64,000 bases of DNA from Flagellimonas allohymeniacidonis. Its GTDB lineage: Bacteria; Bacteroidota; Bacteroidia; Flavobacteriales; Flavobacteriaceae. The stretch's first letter is position 1; every line of letters begins with the position of its first letter. Both the position numbers and the translations under genes were made by a program. Location of the stretch: contig NZ_SGIU01000001.1 in assembly GCF_004296335.1 (NCBI RefSeq), positions 1,217,290 through 1,281,289 of the forward strand, given 5' to 3'. Positions 24,201-33,141 of the stretch are shown here, in pieces. The notes beneath the pieces were generated by a model, which was given only the letters and a program-made list of their open reading frames with translations, searched no databases and had not been told where the DNA came from.

Positions 24201-27200
24201 CGGTATCGGTCACCTCACATCCATTTTGATCACGCGCCGTTAGGATTATGGTCTGATTGGTACCGTTATCTATCACCTCAAAGGTATTGCTAGTTTGGAA
24301 ATTGGTGCCGTCAAACTGAGGCGTACCGTCATTCATGCTATAGGTATAGGGTCCGGTACCGGTTGCTGTTCCTGTTCCATCCCCGTTGGTGTCGGTAAAA
24401 ATGGTAATCGTGGCCGTGCTGAACTGATTACTAGCCGGATTACAGCTGAAATCGGTATTTATGGCATTTACCTGAAGCTGTGTAGGTTCTGAAATAATAA
24501 TGTCGCCTGAACGATCGGTACAACCTCTATCCGATACTACTTCTACCTGATATGTGTTTGGTACAAGGTTGTCAAATAGAGCTGTTGGTTGCGGACCAGC
24601 CAAGACCGTCGTACTGGAACCATCATATAAGATATAGCTTAGTGGTGTATCGGTATCACTTCCGGGCTGAAGTTCAATGGCAATGGTTCCATCAGCGGCA
24701 CCAAAACAAGTTACGTCAGTACTGGGCGTCGCTGTGATGACCGGAGTATTTACTGTGGAGACATTCACAATAGCTTCGTCAGTACACAAGGGGGTAGTAT
24801 TGGAGCTCAAATCCGTAACCAAGATATTATAGTCACCAGGCAATACACTATTGAAAACATTGGAGCTTTGTGGCGGACCAATGTTGGCCAAAGTGCCTGC
24901 ATCTCTCAATTGATATTCAAAATTTCCACTACCTCCCGTGGTGTTCACCGTTATGGTACCATCTCCTGCATTACATGTGGGAAGTGAGGTAGCATCAGCG
25001 GTAATAGCAAAGAAATCGAAAACATCTGCATTCACCGTAGTTGTACAACCGTTTCCATCCCGAATGGTTATTACGTAGCTTCCAGGGTTGGGTACCACGA
25101 AATTTGGACTGGTTTGGAATCCACTTCCAATATCATATTGGAAAGTTTCCTCTGGTAGTCCTGAACCAGTGGATAACGGGGTTAAGACATCAATTTGATA
25201 TCCACTAGTGGCTGTACACTGATTGATAACATCAATGGTGGGCGTGGGTATCCTAGATTCTTGGGTCACGGTAACCGTTGTAAATGCGGTACAACCGTTG
25301 GCATCCTGAACATAAAAATCGTAATCGGCCGGATAGGGTCCTGCTATTTCAAAAGTGGTATCCGGGAAGAAAGTTGTTGGCGCTGCCGCCCCATTGGGTA
25401 CATAGGCATATTGATAGGGCGCTGTACTTCCAAAACCTCTTACCGTTACAAAAGCTCCCGCATTACAGGTGGCTTGAACATTGCTATCAACCGCAATAAA
25501 CGGAGAACTTATACCGATAAACACCAAAGTACTCGCGCTACAACCTGTATTGTCGTCAGTAACAATGATTTGATAGTTCCCAGCATTTAGACCCGTAAAG
25601 GTGTCATTGTAAGGAATGGGCTCATTAGTCAAGGAGGTAGGTCCAGAAATCGTTGCTCCCGTATCCGTGTTCTGCAAGGTGATTGTAATATCCGCTGGAC
25701 TGGGAGTAATTCCGGTCACCTCGTAATCAATCGTACCTCCTCCTGCTGCGCCGCATGCAAGGGTATTGCCAGTAGCTACAACATTTACTGGACTTGGAGG
25801 CGTAATAGGGTCTATTTCTTCAATATAGGTACAGCCCAGGTTATCAATTACTTCAACAAAGTAGGTAACACCGAAAGTGACCACAGAGGAAAAATCATGG
25901 ATATCAACTCCATTCACATTCGCTGGAACAAACGTGGGATCTCCTACCAACCTAAATTGGTATGGTGCCGTTCCTCCCACTGCTTGCACTCGATAAGAAA
26001 GGAAAGGATCGGTACAAAGTGCCGGTGGAGGGTCCAAAGGAATCAAATCCAACTGGTTTTGGTCGATAACAAAATCATCACGGTCCTCACAACCCTGGGC
26101 ATCCCGAGTTACAACCGTATAGTTTCCTACAGGCAAATTTGGGAAGGTTACCGTAGTACTTCCTGTTCCAATTGAAGATGCTATAAGTCCTCCATTGGCG
26201 TCGAAAAGTTCATAGTCATAAGGTCCTGTTCCATTGGAAATAGTGGTGGAAACCGAACCTTCAACATTGGGCGCAGAACAAACTGCACTTGTTGGTGTAG
26301 CCGTAGCATCCAAAGGTACACTGGCACCGATTGTAACCGAATATGGTGGGCTTATACAACCTCGACTATCTCGAATGACAAATCCACCATGGGTTCCTGC
26401 TCCATATCCTGAGAAAATATTTTGTGTTCCGAAGGTAACTCCATTATCGTTACTAAATTGATAAGGAGGAACGCCCTGGGTCGTGTCTGGAATTAACTCT
26501 ACAATTCCACTGGTATTGTCCCCACATTGGGTATCAGTTCCTACAACAGATCCTGCAATGGTTTCCGGAGGTGTTATGGTCACAACATTACTTTCTGTGG
26601 TACAACCTTGGCTATCCGTTACCAAAAATTGGAAGGTGGTATCGGAAGTGATAGACCCATCGTTAGGAATACTATAAATGAAGGAATTCCCAGTGATGTT
26701 ATTACTGTTGGATGTATAGGGAGCTCCGTTGATACTTACTTCATAGATATCATAATCTCCTCCTGAGGTATATCCGTTACTGATATTAACCTGAATCTGG
26801 GCCGGTGGTCCGGCACAATCCAGCTCTTGAATCGTAGTTGCTTGAGCTACCACCTGAGGTTCTATGGTTCGGGTCAAGGTATCCCTACAATCATTGGCAT
26901 CGACCACTTCAATGGTATAGGTGCCCGGTGTTAAACCGGAGAAGGTATTGCTCGCGCCCAAAGCACCCCCATTAATTCTGTACTGGTATGGGGCAGTACC
27001 CAATGATGCATTTACCACCAAGGTAGCCGCCGTAAAGTTGTCATAACAAAGGTCTGAGGCTCCAAGGTCAAGGGTAAGCACCGGTGCATCCAAACTGGTT
27101 AAGGTAAAACTATCGGTTACGGTACAACCATTGGCATCTGTAACGCTGACTTGATAAGTTCCTGTCTGCGAAAGATTGGAGAAAACACTACCATTTTTAG

Positions 27201-29616
27201 GGCCTCGTGTAGAAGCATCGGGCTGGGTTAGGGTATATCGGTTACCACCCCAGCCGCCAACGGTATTCACTCGAACTGCTCCTATGTTACCATTTTGACA
27301 ACTCATAGGTGTCACATCCAAACTGGAAATGGCAAAAGCTGTAGCAGGTTCTTCTATAACCAAAGTGGCCGTATCTGTACAAAATGTTTCTTCATCTGTC
27401 ACCGAAATCACATAACTGCCCGCAGTCAATCCCGTCAAAGGAATAATGCTCGCAGTCTGAGCGGTGAAAACAGGTCCCCCATCAATACTATAACTGTAAG
27501 TGGTATTGAAACCATCCACCAAATAACGGCCCTCACCATCTGAATCACCGACACAGGTGACTACTCGAGTTTGTTGCGCCTGTACACCAATCGAACTAAT
27601 ATCGGTAATGGCATAGTTCTCATCATAGAAACAGCCCTCAGCATCGGTTACCCTAAAGGTGTAGGTTCCAAGACCCAATCCAGAAAATGAATTGTTGGTG
27701 CCATTATTTATGACACTTGCCGCTGGGGCAATAATCTCATAGTTATAAGGTCCGGTACCTCCTGTCACTGTCAAGTCCAGGGTAGCGGTTGTGGTCACAC
27801 AGTTTAAGCTTGAAATCGCAAAATCGAGGTCTGTAGGTTTGTTCAGAGCGTTGAAAACAATATCTGGCAAAGGCTGCACGCATCCGTTGGCATCGCGAAC
27901 CAAAGGGGTATAGGTTCCTACTCCAAGATTGGCAAAAATTGGGGTTGGACTAAATCCTGCACCTACGCTATATTCGTAAGGAGCTGTACCTCCCGAAACA
28001 CCTGAAATGGTGATTTGACCACCTGTTTCATTGATACAGGTCGGCACAGAATCAGGATTGGCCGTCGCTGTTATTGTTGAGGGAGTACCGATGGTCGCAA
28101 CCTGAGGAGCAGTGGTACAAGAAAAAGAGTCTTGCTGATACTGAAGTACTACATCATAGGTGCCAGGTGCTAAATTTGAAAATACGTTACTTACCTGAAA
28201 GTTAGCCCCGTTGTCAATACTATATTCAATTTCATATCCAAAACCACTCGTTACGTTTACAATAACTCTTCCGTCGTTCAATCCACCACAATTGGCATCT
28301 TCTTCCGTTATCGTAAACAGCGGCGGTGGGATATCCTGAACATCCGCAGTTGCACTCCGTTGACATCCGTTAGCATCCTCAACCAAAATTGAGTATGTTC
28401 CTGAAGTGGTAACCGAAAAAGTACTGCTACCTGTATATGTAGGTCCAAAAGGGCCTCCATCCACACTAAAACGATAAGGTGCGGTACCTCCAGAGGTGGC
28501 CACATTTACATCAATTGAAGTGGCCCCACAGCCAAAACTATCGGAAGCGGTTGCAGAAACATCCAATGGACTGATTCCGTTTCCTATTTCAATGGGGTCT
28601 CCATTGATATCCAAGGTGATGGTTTCGGAACAGTCATTGGTATCCACTCGTATACTGTACACTCCTGGACTTACGTTGGCGAAAGTATAGGTGTCTGAAG
28701 CATCAGGTCCAAAAGTATCGACCGTAACCCCGTTTTTTATTAATCGATAGGTGTAGAATCCAGGAACTCCAGAAACTTGCACATCCACACTGCCCAACTC
28801 ACCACTACAAAGAATATCATTGGCCGTGACATCAACCGTAACATCCAGATTTTGAACCGTAACAAGATTGGATGGGAAAATACATGCACTAGCGGAAACA
28901 TTTTTAAGACGGACATAAACCCTATAGTCGCCTGGAGCGGTTATGTCAAAAAACGGATCGTCCTGATAAGGCCCAGCTGGTGTTCCCAAACTGTATTCGT
29001 AGCCCGCAGGAACGTTGGTTACTTCAACCCTTCCAGGATTACCACAAATGATGTCCTCATGAATCAATTGGGGATCTAAGGGGTTAAGGGTTGACTTGAA
29101 GTAGAAAAATTGACCAGAATCAATACGGACCCTGAACTCTCCTGCCACAGATAAGTTAAATGTTGGTCCCGTACCCACCGTATTCCAAGTACAAGCAGCG
29201 TTAATTGTGGGACAATCATCCACTACTGTTGGCGCACAGGTATTGGGGTCTAGCTGCTGCCATTGGTAACTACCACCGGATTGATTTAATGAAATGGTAC
29301 GAATATCACTGGTACCACATAAGAAGAATTTGGCGAGTGTACTACCGTCATTGGGACAGACCACTTCCTCATCCGCGCCTTGGATGATGGTCATGAACAT
29401 CATACTGCTTGAGGCTTGTGAAACAGTTTCGTCCCTGGTAGTGAGCGAGATTTCCGATTCAGATTCACCTTGATCGGTAGAAGTATTGGATACAATGTCG
29501 ACTATTGCATCAAAAACTACATTGACATCTGTTTTCGCTAAAACCGTGGTTCCGAAAATGGTTAGCAACACCATCAACACGGCATATGTGTAATGCCTTG
29601 TCTTTCGAGGGAGCAT
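21286..29616 (-). CDS. Giant SprB-repeat surface adhesin, type-B T9SS cargo
   Basis: 2776 residues. Signal peptide near the N-terminus (TYAVLMVLLTIFGTTVLAKT). The bulk is a long array of SprB-type repeats of about 70-90 residues, each with a leading cysteine and a pattern like GGTAPYxYS then LxxGTYTVxVxDxxGC. The last 80 residues are a type-B C-terminal sorting domain (TPDGDNLNDFWYP, IYDRYGRVVARL, WDGTYEGNPLPTGDYWYVV), so the protein should be exported by the type IX system. SprB of Flavobacterium johnsoniae is the gliding adhesin; repeat-rich relatives bind surfaces, cells or polysaccharide. Motility or attachment role is inferred. Long antisense open frames are by-products of composition. 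Confidence 0.93.
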   Translation of the reverse strand: MLPRKTRHYTYAVLMVLLTIFGTTVLAKTDVNVVFDAIVDIVSNTSTDQGESESEISLTTRDETVSQASSSMMFMTIIQGADEEVVCPNDGSTLAKFFLCGTSDIRTISLNQSGGSYQWQQLDPNTCAPTVVDDCPTINAACTWNTVGTGPTFNLSVAGEFRVRIDSGQFFYFKSTLNPLDPQLIHEDIICGNPGRVEVTNVPAGYEYSLGTPAGPYQDDPFFDITAPGDYRVYVRLKNVSASACIFPSNLVTVQNLDVTVDVTANDILCSGELGSVDVQVSGVPGFYTYRLIKNGVTVDTFGPDASDTYTFANVSPGVYSIRVDTNDCSETITLDINGDPIEIGNGISPLDVSATASDSFGCGATSIDVNVATSGGTAPYRFSVDGGPFGPTYTGSSTFSVTTSGTYSILVEDANGCQRSATADVQDIPPPLFTITEEDANCGGLNDGRVIVNVTSGFGYEIEYSIDNGANFQVSNVFSNLAPGTYDVVLQYQQDSFSCTTAPQVATIGTPSTITATANPDSVPTCINETGGQITISGVSGGTAPYEYSVGAGFSPTPIFANLGVGTYTPLVRDANGCVQPLPDIVFNALNKPTDLDFAISSLNCVTTTATLDLTVTGGTGPYNYEIIAPAASVINNGTNNSFSGLGLGTYTFRVTDAEGCFYDENYAITDISSIGVQAQQTRVVTCVGDSDGEGRYLVDGFNTTYSYSIDGGPVFTAQTASIIPLTGLTAGSYVISVTDEETFCTDTATLVIEEPATAFAISSLDVTPMSCQNGNIGAVRVNTVGGWGGNRYTLTQPDASTRGPKNGSVFSNLSQTGTYQVSVTDANGCTVTDSFTLTSLDAPVLTLDLGASDLCYDNFTAATLVVNASLGTAPYQYRINGGALGASNTFSGLTPGTYTIEVVDANDCRDTLTRTIEPQVVAQATTIQELDCAGPPAQIQVNISNGYTSGGDYDIYEVSINGAPYTSNSNNITGNSFIYSIPNDGSITSDTTFQFLVTDSQGCTTESNVVTITPPETIAGSVVGTDTQCGDNTSGIVELIPDTTQGVPPYQFSNDNGVTFGTQNIFSGYGAGTHGGFVIRDSRGCISPPYSVTIGASVPLDATATPTSAVCSAPNVEGSVSTTISNGTGPYDYELFDANGGLIASSIGTGSTTVTFPNLPVGNYTVVTRDAQGCEDRDDFVIDQNQLDLIPLDPPPALCTDPFLSYRVQAVGGTAPYQFRLVGDPTFVPANVNGVDIHDFSSVVTFGVTYFVEVIDNLGCTYIEEIDPITPPSPVNVVATGNTLACGAAGGGTIDYEVTGITPSPADITITLQNTDTGATISGPTSLTNEPIPYNDTFTGLNAGNYQIIVTDDNTGCSASTLVFIGISSPFIAVDSNVQATCNAGAFVTVRGFGSTAPYQYAYVPNGAAAPTTFFPDTTFEIAGPYPADYDFYVQDANGCTAFTTVTVTQESRIPTPTIDVINQCTATSGYQIDVLTPLSTGSGLPEETFQYDIGSGFQTSPNFVVPNPGSYVITIRDGNGCTTTVNADVFDFFAITADATSLPTCNAGDGTITVNTTGGSGNFEYQLRDAGTLANIGPPQSSNVFNSVLPGDYNILVTDLSSNTTPLCTDEAIVNVSTVNTPVITATPSTDVTCFGAADGTIAIELQPGSDTDTPLSYILYDGSSTTVLAGPQPTALFDNLVPNTYQVEVVSDRGCTDRSGDIIISEPTQLQVNAINTDFSCNPASNQFSTATITIFTDTNGDGTGTATGTGPYTYSMNDGTPQFDGTNFQTSNTFEVIDNGTNQTIILTARDQNGCEVTDTVTINTPTDITFSFSVNQITCDASGTGVNPGSIDIIVNEGPGNYEVEILPLGSEPARNSGGTDRVTWDISTPGDYIFAVTDIGSGGCTYLTSTVNMPEYNTIEAIIAEVAPVTCFNGNDGEISLQINNYSGVYNYEVFSRDNLGVETTTGVTGSFDTNAPINSPEIITGLPAGNLIVYVEALDSPFCDIASNVATVRSPDRALSVTALQTSEVTCNVPGLGEITATGDGGWGTYEYQLIAPDGTTVLVDYPNTNPIFQNLSTGTYTVNIRDLLGCEESTTINLPLPTPITADIQIVQPLRCNNDNDGIIETFNVAGGQGPGNYLYQLNRITDGTNSGLQTTPTFANLAAGDYTITIFDGWNCSFTTLPITVQDPEIVLAELVELQPPGCGDLGRMELTVTNPEPGVSYFFRRSGSADPFEPFSTTDPLATSVEISEDITIDPGPFQYDVQNSNGCPFERSNQISLDPAAPLVIALDLTNATINCAGEATGIIRSEAFGGIGSYVYTLLNSDVPPNPTPANTVRPAQASGIFRDLPPGTYYVYAQSGGCEAISTPIVIDPKPPLVLEYLEAVPVVCAGDENGQIIIEASGGTGAIRYSISDTLSEFFEGDDPLNPNRKTFNDLAPRTYDIIIQDDLGCTITRTVEITQPMELVAGIAATTPEVCLGDMDGTLTLQVTGGTAPYFTSVNSADDADFVQNDSLFFDNLSGGETYVIFVRDANGCQTNVVADIGIGIEIMAEPIIQYGCEGIFPNSTTTISIQDSSLIPNLLFSLDVDDINLATDQRIFADLTAGEHTVYIYHQNGCVTFVEFEIDAYEPLVLEAMKTGPNEITAVASGGFGGYEYFFQGESFGEVNTFNVIEDMNINIMVVDSLGCVANLVMPFDFEGMPEFPPFFTPDGDNLNDFWYPENREFFPNIDVIIYDRYGRVVARLDQVRKWDGTYEGNPLPTGDYWYVVNANDNEEQQYVGHFTLYR

Positions 29617-29761
29617 AGGTTAAGTCTTGTTAAGTAAGAAACTAAGATTTGGGACCTTATTTTCTTAGATTGTAATTATCTAAACTTATATTAAACTATT
29701 TAACTTTCGACTATAATTTGCCGTAATTCGTCTATTGATTCTTTCTTTTCAACGTGAAATT

Positions 29762-30880
29762 ATGAAAAAAAGTGCTTTACTTACTTATTTTTTCGTTGTA
29801 ATGCTAGGTGTGTCTTGCGCGCAAAAGACCGATAAAGGCATAAAACTTCCTCAAAAAGTAGATTTTACACCGGTATTGGTGGTTGATAACATTCGAAATC
29901 CTTGGGGTATGGCCTTTCTTCCCAATGGAGGTGTATTGATTACAGAAAAATCAGGAAAATTACTGCTAAGTCAAAATGGTAAAACTCAAGAAATACAGGG
30001 CCTTCCAGAGATTTATGTAAGAGGTCAAGGCGGATTAATGGATGTGGAAATTCATCCCAATTATTCTGAAAATAGTTGGGTCTATCTCTCCTTTTCTTCC
30101 CAAAAAGGAGGTGGAATAGGTGGAAACACAGCAATCATCCGGGCAAAACTTGAAAAAAATCGACTTACCGAGCTACAATGGTTGTATAAAGCGGCTCCAA
30201 ATAGTCGTAGAGGACAACATTTTGGGTCTCGCTTGGAATTTGATAATCAGGGTTTTCTATATTTTTCGATAGGGGATCGTGGCAATCGCGATGTAAACCC
30301 GCAAGATATTACCAGAGATGGCGGAAAAATCTATAGAATCCATGATGATGGGCGCATTCCTGCAGATAATCCCTTCACTAACCAAAAAGGAGCCAAAACT
30401 GCCATTTATAGTTATGGACATAGGAATCCCCAGGGCCTCGCCATTCACCCTGAAACCCTTGAACTGTGGGAGCATGAGCATGGACCCAGAGGTGGTGATG
30501 AGATCAATATCATTGAAAAAAGCAAAAACTATGGTTGGCCCATTATTACCTACGGCATCAATTATAGTGGAACCAAAATCACGGATGAAACCGCTCGCCA
30601 AGGGATGGAACAACCGCTATACCAGTGGACTCCTTCCATTGCCCCCTGTGGTATGGCCTTTGTAACATCGGATAAGTATCCCAATTGGAAAGGAAATCTG
30701 CTGGTAGGTTCTTTGGCCTTCCAATATTTGGAACGATTGGTCATCGAAGCTAACAAAGTGGTCTATCGCGAAAAATTGTTGGACGGCATGGGACGACTTC
30801 GCAATGTAAAGGAAGGTCCTGATGGTTATATTTATGTGGGTATTGAGGGTAAAGGCATTTATCGACTAGAGCCTAAGTAA
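29762..30880 (+). CDS. PQQ-dependent sugar dehydrogenase lipoprotein
   Basis: 372 residues from ATG 29762; an in-frame start at 29735 only adds residues before a clear lipoprotein signal (MKKSALLTYFFVVMLGVSC). The mature protein is a six-bladed propeller of the glucose/sorbosone dehydrogenase family: NPWGMAFLPNGGVLITEKSG, GLMDVEIHPNY, QHFGSRLEFDNQGFLYFSIG, YGHRNPQGLAIHP and WEHEHGPRGGDEINII, the last two containing typical active-site residues. It likely oxidizes aldose sugars in the periplasm using PQQ supplied from outside; no pqq synthesis genes are in view. Its end overlaps the convergent gene by eight bases. Confidence 0.88.
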   Translation: MKKSALLTYFFVVMLGVSCAQKTDKGIKLPQKVDFTPVLVVDNIRNPWGMAFLPNGGVLITEKSGKLLLSQNGKTQEIQGLPEIYVRGQGGLMDVEIHPNYSENSWVYLSFSSQKGGGIGGNTAIIRAKLEKNRLTELQWLYKAAPNSRRGQHFGSRLEFDNQGFLYFSIGDRGNRDVNPQDITRDGGKIYRIHDDGRIPADNPFTNQKGAKTAIYSYGHRNPQGLAIHPETLELWEHEHGPRGGDEINIIEKSKNYGWPIITYGINYSGTKITDETARQGMEQPLYQWTPSIAPCGMAFVTSDKYPNWKGNLLVGSLAFQYLERLVIEANKVVYREKLLDGMGRLRNVKEGPDGYIYVGIEGKGIYRLEPK

Positions 30881-31391
30881 TAAGGTCTATTGTTTTCAAT
30901 GCTTTTTTGGCGACGGACTTCCTAGAATCGCTGGACAATCTCTCAAGGTGGGCCAATATCCATCCTCTTAATTCATCATCCTCTTTAGCCCAACGCCCCA
31001 ATGTATCCATGGTTTGATTCAGCACAATCCAATCGTTGTGGGTCGCCAAGTTGTGTTGTAAAATTTGCTTAGCCTTTTCAAATTGAGCGTCCGTCATATC
31101 TTTTTGAAGCAGAAGAAAAAGTTGGGCCAAAGTCCATTGGGTGGAAGCCTGGTCAATTTTTGAAATTTCGTTCAGAAAACGTTCTATATAAGGAACAAGT
31201 AGTGATTTTCGCGCCTTGCAGATGCGCTTCATGGCATTGGACACTCTTAACCGAACCACCTCATCATTACTGAAATAACAGTTGAAGAGTTCATCAAAAC
31301 CTGAAGGTCGGTGAAGCACTTCCTCCACGATTTCAATGGTATTTCCCAACGAATTGGGATGTCCTCCCTTTAAACGTTCTTCAAATGTCAT
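30873..31391 (-). CDS. HEAT-repeat-like helical protein next to murQ
   Basis: 172 residues, all-helical, with repeated pairs of helices such as EVVRLRVSNAMKRICKARKS and NQTMDTLGRWAKEDDELRGW that look like HEAT/ARM repeats. No enzyme motifs or membrane segments. Its start overlaps murQ by four bases, so it is cotranscribed and probably translationally coupled, but no function is known. Confidence 0.7.
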   Translation of the reverse strand: MTFEERLKGGHPNSLGNTIEIVEEVLHRPSGFDELFNCYFSNDEVVRLRVSNAMKRICKARKSLLVPYIERFLNEISKIDQASTQWTLAQLFLLLQKDMTDAQFEKAKQILQHNLATHNDWIVLNQTMDTLGRWAKEDDELRGWILAHLERLSSDSRKSVAKKALKTIDLIT

Positions 31392-32212
31392 GATGGTTTC
31401 AAGGCTTCCATTGCCTTTTTCACAGAACCGTATTTTTTTAAGGCAATTTCCGCTTCGTCATAGTTTAAACCCAGTTCCTCAACCAAGTAGCGAGTACCCC
31501 GATCCACCAACTTGGTGTTGCTCAGCTGCATATTGACCATTTTATTGCCTTTTACCCTGCCAATGCGTATCATAAGAGCAGTGGAAATCATATTCAACAC
31601 CATTTTTTGGCTAGTACCGCTCTTCATACGGGTGCTTCCTGTTAAAAACTCTGGGCCTACCACAACCTCCAAGGCAATATCACTTTGTTCTGCCAAAGGA
31701 GACCCTGGATTGTTAGTGATTCCAGCGGTTAAAATACCGCGCTCTTTCGCGTCCTGTATGCCCCCTAACACATAAGGTGTGGTCCCCGAAGCGGCAATTC
31801 CCACCAATACATCATTGGCGTTTATTCCATATTCGGTCAAATCTTTCCAAGCTTGATGCATGTTGTCCTCGGCAAACTCAACAGCTTTTCTGATTGCACT
31901 GTCTCCCCCCGCGATAAGTCCGATTACCCTATCGTGTGGCATACCAAACGTAGGCGGAATTTCAGAGGCATCCAGTATGCCCAGCCTGCCACTGGTGCCT
32001 GCGCCTATATAAAAAAGTCGACCCCCTTTTTCAAATCGTGTTGTTAATTCATCAACCAGTTGTGCAATTTGAGGAAGTACTTTTTCCACGGCTTCAGCTA
32101 CCTTCTTATCCTCATTATTAATGCTCGAGATGATATCCAAGGTATCCATCTGCTCCAGCTTGTCATAATGGGAGGCTTCTTCGGTTATTTTTAGGTGTTT
32201 ATCTACAGCCAC
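31388..32212 (-). CDS. murQ: N-acetylmuramic acid 6-phosphate etherase
   Basis: MurQ cleaves the lactyl ether of MurNAc-6-phosphate, giving GlcNAc-6-phosphate and D-lactate. The 274-residue cytoplasmic protein has the family SIS domain: GGRLFYIGAGTSGRLGILDA (about residues 62-81), then ASEIPPTFG, and the C-terminal LVDRGTRYLVEELGLNYDEA region. It shares the locus with anmK, the NagZ-like gene and the AmpG-like gene, so its substrate most likely comes from anhydro-MurNAc. Adjacent to the DeoR-type regulator on the same strand with a one-base junction. Confidence 0.96.
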   Translation of the reverse strand: MAVDKHLKITEEASHYDKLEQMDTLDIISSINNEDKKVAEAVEKVLPQIAQLVDELTTRFEKGGRLFYIGAGTSGRLGILDASEIPPTFGMPHDRVIGLIAGGDSAIRKAVEFAEDNMHQAWKDLTEYGINANDVLVGIAASGTTPYVLGGIQDAKERGILTAGITNNPGSPLAEQSDIALEVVVGPEFLTGSTRMKSGTSQKMVLNMISTALMIRIGRVKGNKMVNMQLSNTKLVDRGTRYLVEELGLNYDEAEIALKKYGSVKKAMEALKPS

Positions 32213-32961
32213 TACATCAATTGTATATTCATATTTTTAAAAACGTCCAACTTCACATCCCACGGTTCTAATTCAGTAATAAGAACGTCAACCTCTTCAA
32301 CACCACAAATTTTATAGCGTTGCAGTGAACCAATTTTTTCAGAAATGCATGGTGAGACTACTTTTCGAGAACTATGGATCATTGCCTTTTTCATTTGAAC
32401 AATCTCCCAATCGAACTCGGTCAACCCCTCAATGGGATGAATGGAATTTGTTCCCAAAAAGCAAATATCCACTTTTATTTCAGACAACATATTAATTGCA
32501 CTGCCCCCAACTGTAATTTGGGAATCTTTGGAAAGTCGACCCCCAATGAAAATTACCTCAACATTGGTTTTGGTCAACAATTGCACCGCTATGGGTAAAC
32601 TGGGCGTGAAACAGGTAAGCTTTATTTTTGCCGGAAGTCTGCGTGCCAGTTCTAAGTTCGTAGTTCCCCCACTCAGTAATATAACCTGGCCTTCCTTGAT
32701 CAATCCCAATGCTTTTTCTGCGATACGAGACTTCTTTTCGAGGGAATAAATCTTTTTGCCTATAGGATTATAATTGTTAAATCCTAAAGAGATGGCACCG
32801 CCATGAACCTTTTTTAATTGCTCGGCGCTGTGTAATTCCTTGATGTCCCGACGAACGGTATCCACTGAAACATTCAATAAATCCGCTATGTCTGTGAGCA
32901 ACACCCTATTGTGAATCCTTACTTCATTCAAAATAAATTGATGCCTTTCTTCCTTTAACAT
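32212..32961 (-). CDS. DeoR-family sugar-phosphate-responsive regulator
   Basis: 249 residues. N-terminal DeoR helix-turn-helix (ERHQFILNEVRIHNRVLLTD, LLNVSVDTVRRDIKEL; about 4-45) followed by KVHGGAIS and a DeoR sensor domain of the ribose-5-phosphate isomerase-like fold (ILLSGGTTNLELARRLP, VIFIGGRLSKDSQITVG). Such proteins are released by phosphorylated sugars. Divergent from the nagB-like operon and cotranscribed with murQ, it probably controls the whole amino-sugar locus, with MurNAc-6-P or GlcNAc-6-P as possible effectors (inference). Confidence 0.9.
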   Translation of the reverse strand: MLKEERHQFILNEVRIHNRVLLTDIADLLNVSVDTVRRDIKELHSAEQLKKVHGGAISLGFNNYNPIGKKIYSLEKKSRIAEKALGLIKEGQVILLSGGTTNLELARRLPAKIKLTCFTPSLPIAVQLLTKTNVEVIFIGGRLSKDSQITVGGSAINMLSEIKVDICFLGTNSIHPIEGLTEFDWEIVQMKKAMIHSSRKVVSPCISEKIGSLQRYKICGVEEVDVLITELEPWDVKLDVFKNMNIQLM

Positions 32962-33030
32962 ACGGGGAGCAAAGTTAAATAAATCTTAAAACCTTCTTCA
33001 ATAACAGCAAAATACGGCAAAAACTAAAAC

Positions 33031-33096
33031 AATTGCATTTTTTTTATATAATAATTGCATTTTATTGCACGATATGCCGTTTTTTGCATACATTTG
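33031..33096 (+). promoter_or_regulatory. Promoter and probable operator of the NagB-susCD operon
   Basis: TACATTTG at 33089-33096 is a perfect TAnnTTTG -7 element, with TTG at 33065-33067 (21-base spacer) as -33 element. The exact repeat AATTGCATTTT occurs at 33031-33041 and 33053-33063, 22 bases apart (two helical turns), with further ATTGCA at 33064. The second copy overlaps the -33 box. A DeoR-type operator is likely. Confidence 0.6.
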
Positions 33097-33141
33097 ATAT
33101 CGAGAATTCAAGTTTTTGCAAGAACACTATAGCATTTTTCC

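Noticed and set aside
21578..29387. Many open frames of 60-131 codons antisense to the giant adhesin gene
   Set aside because: They mirror the repeat composition of the coding strand, lack starts with context and have no protein-like features.
21286..29616. Repeated blocks that could be mistaken for a CRISPR or DNA repeat array
   Set aside because: The periodicity is that of diverged protein repeats of 70-90 codons; there are no short identical repeats with unique spacers.
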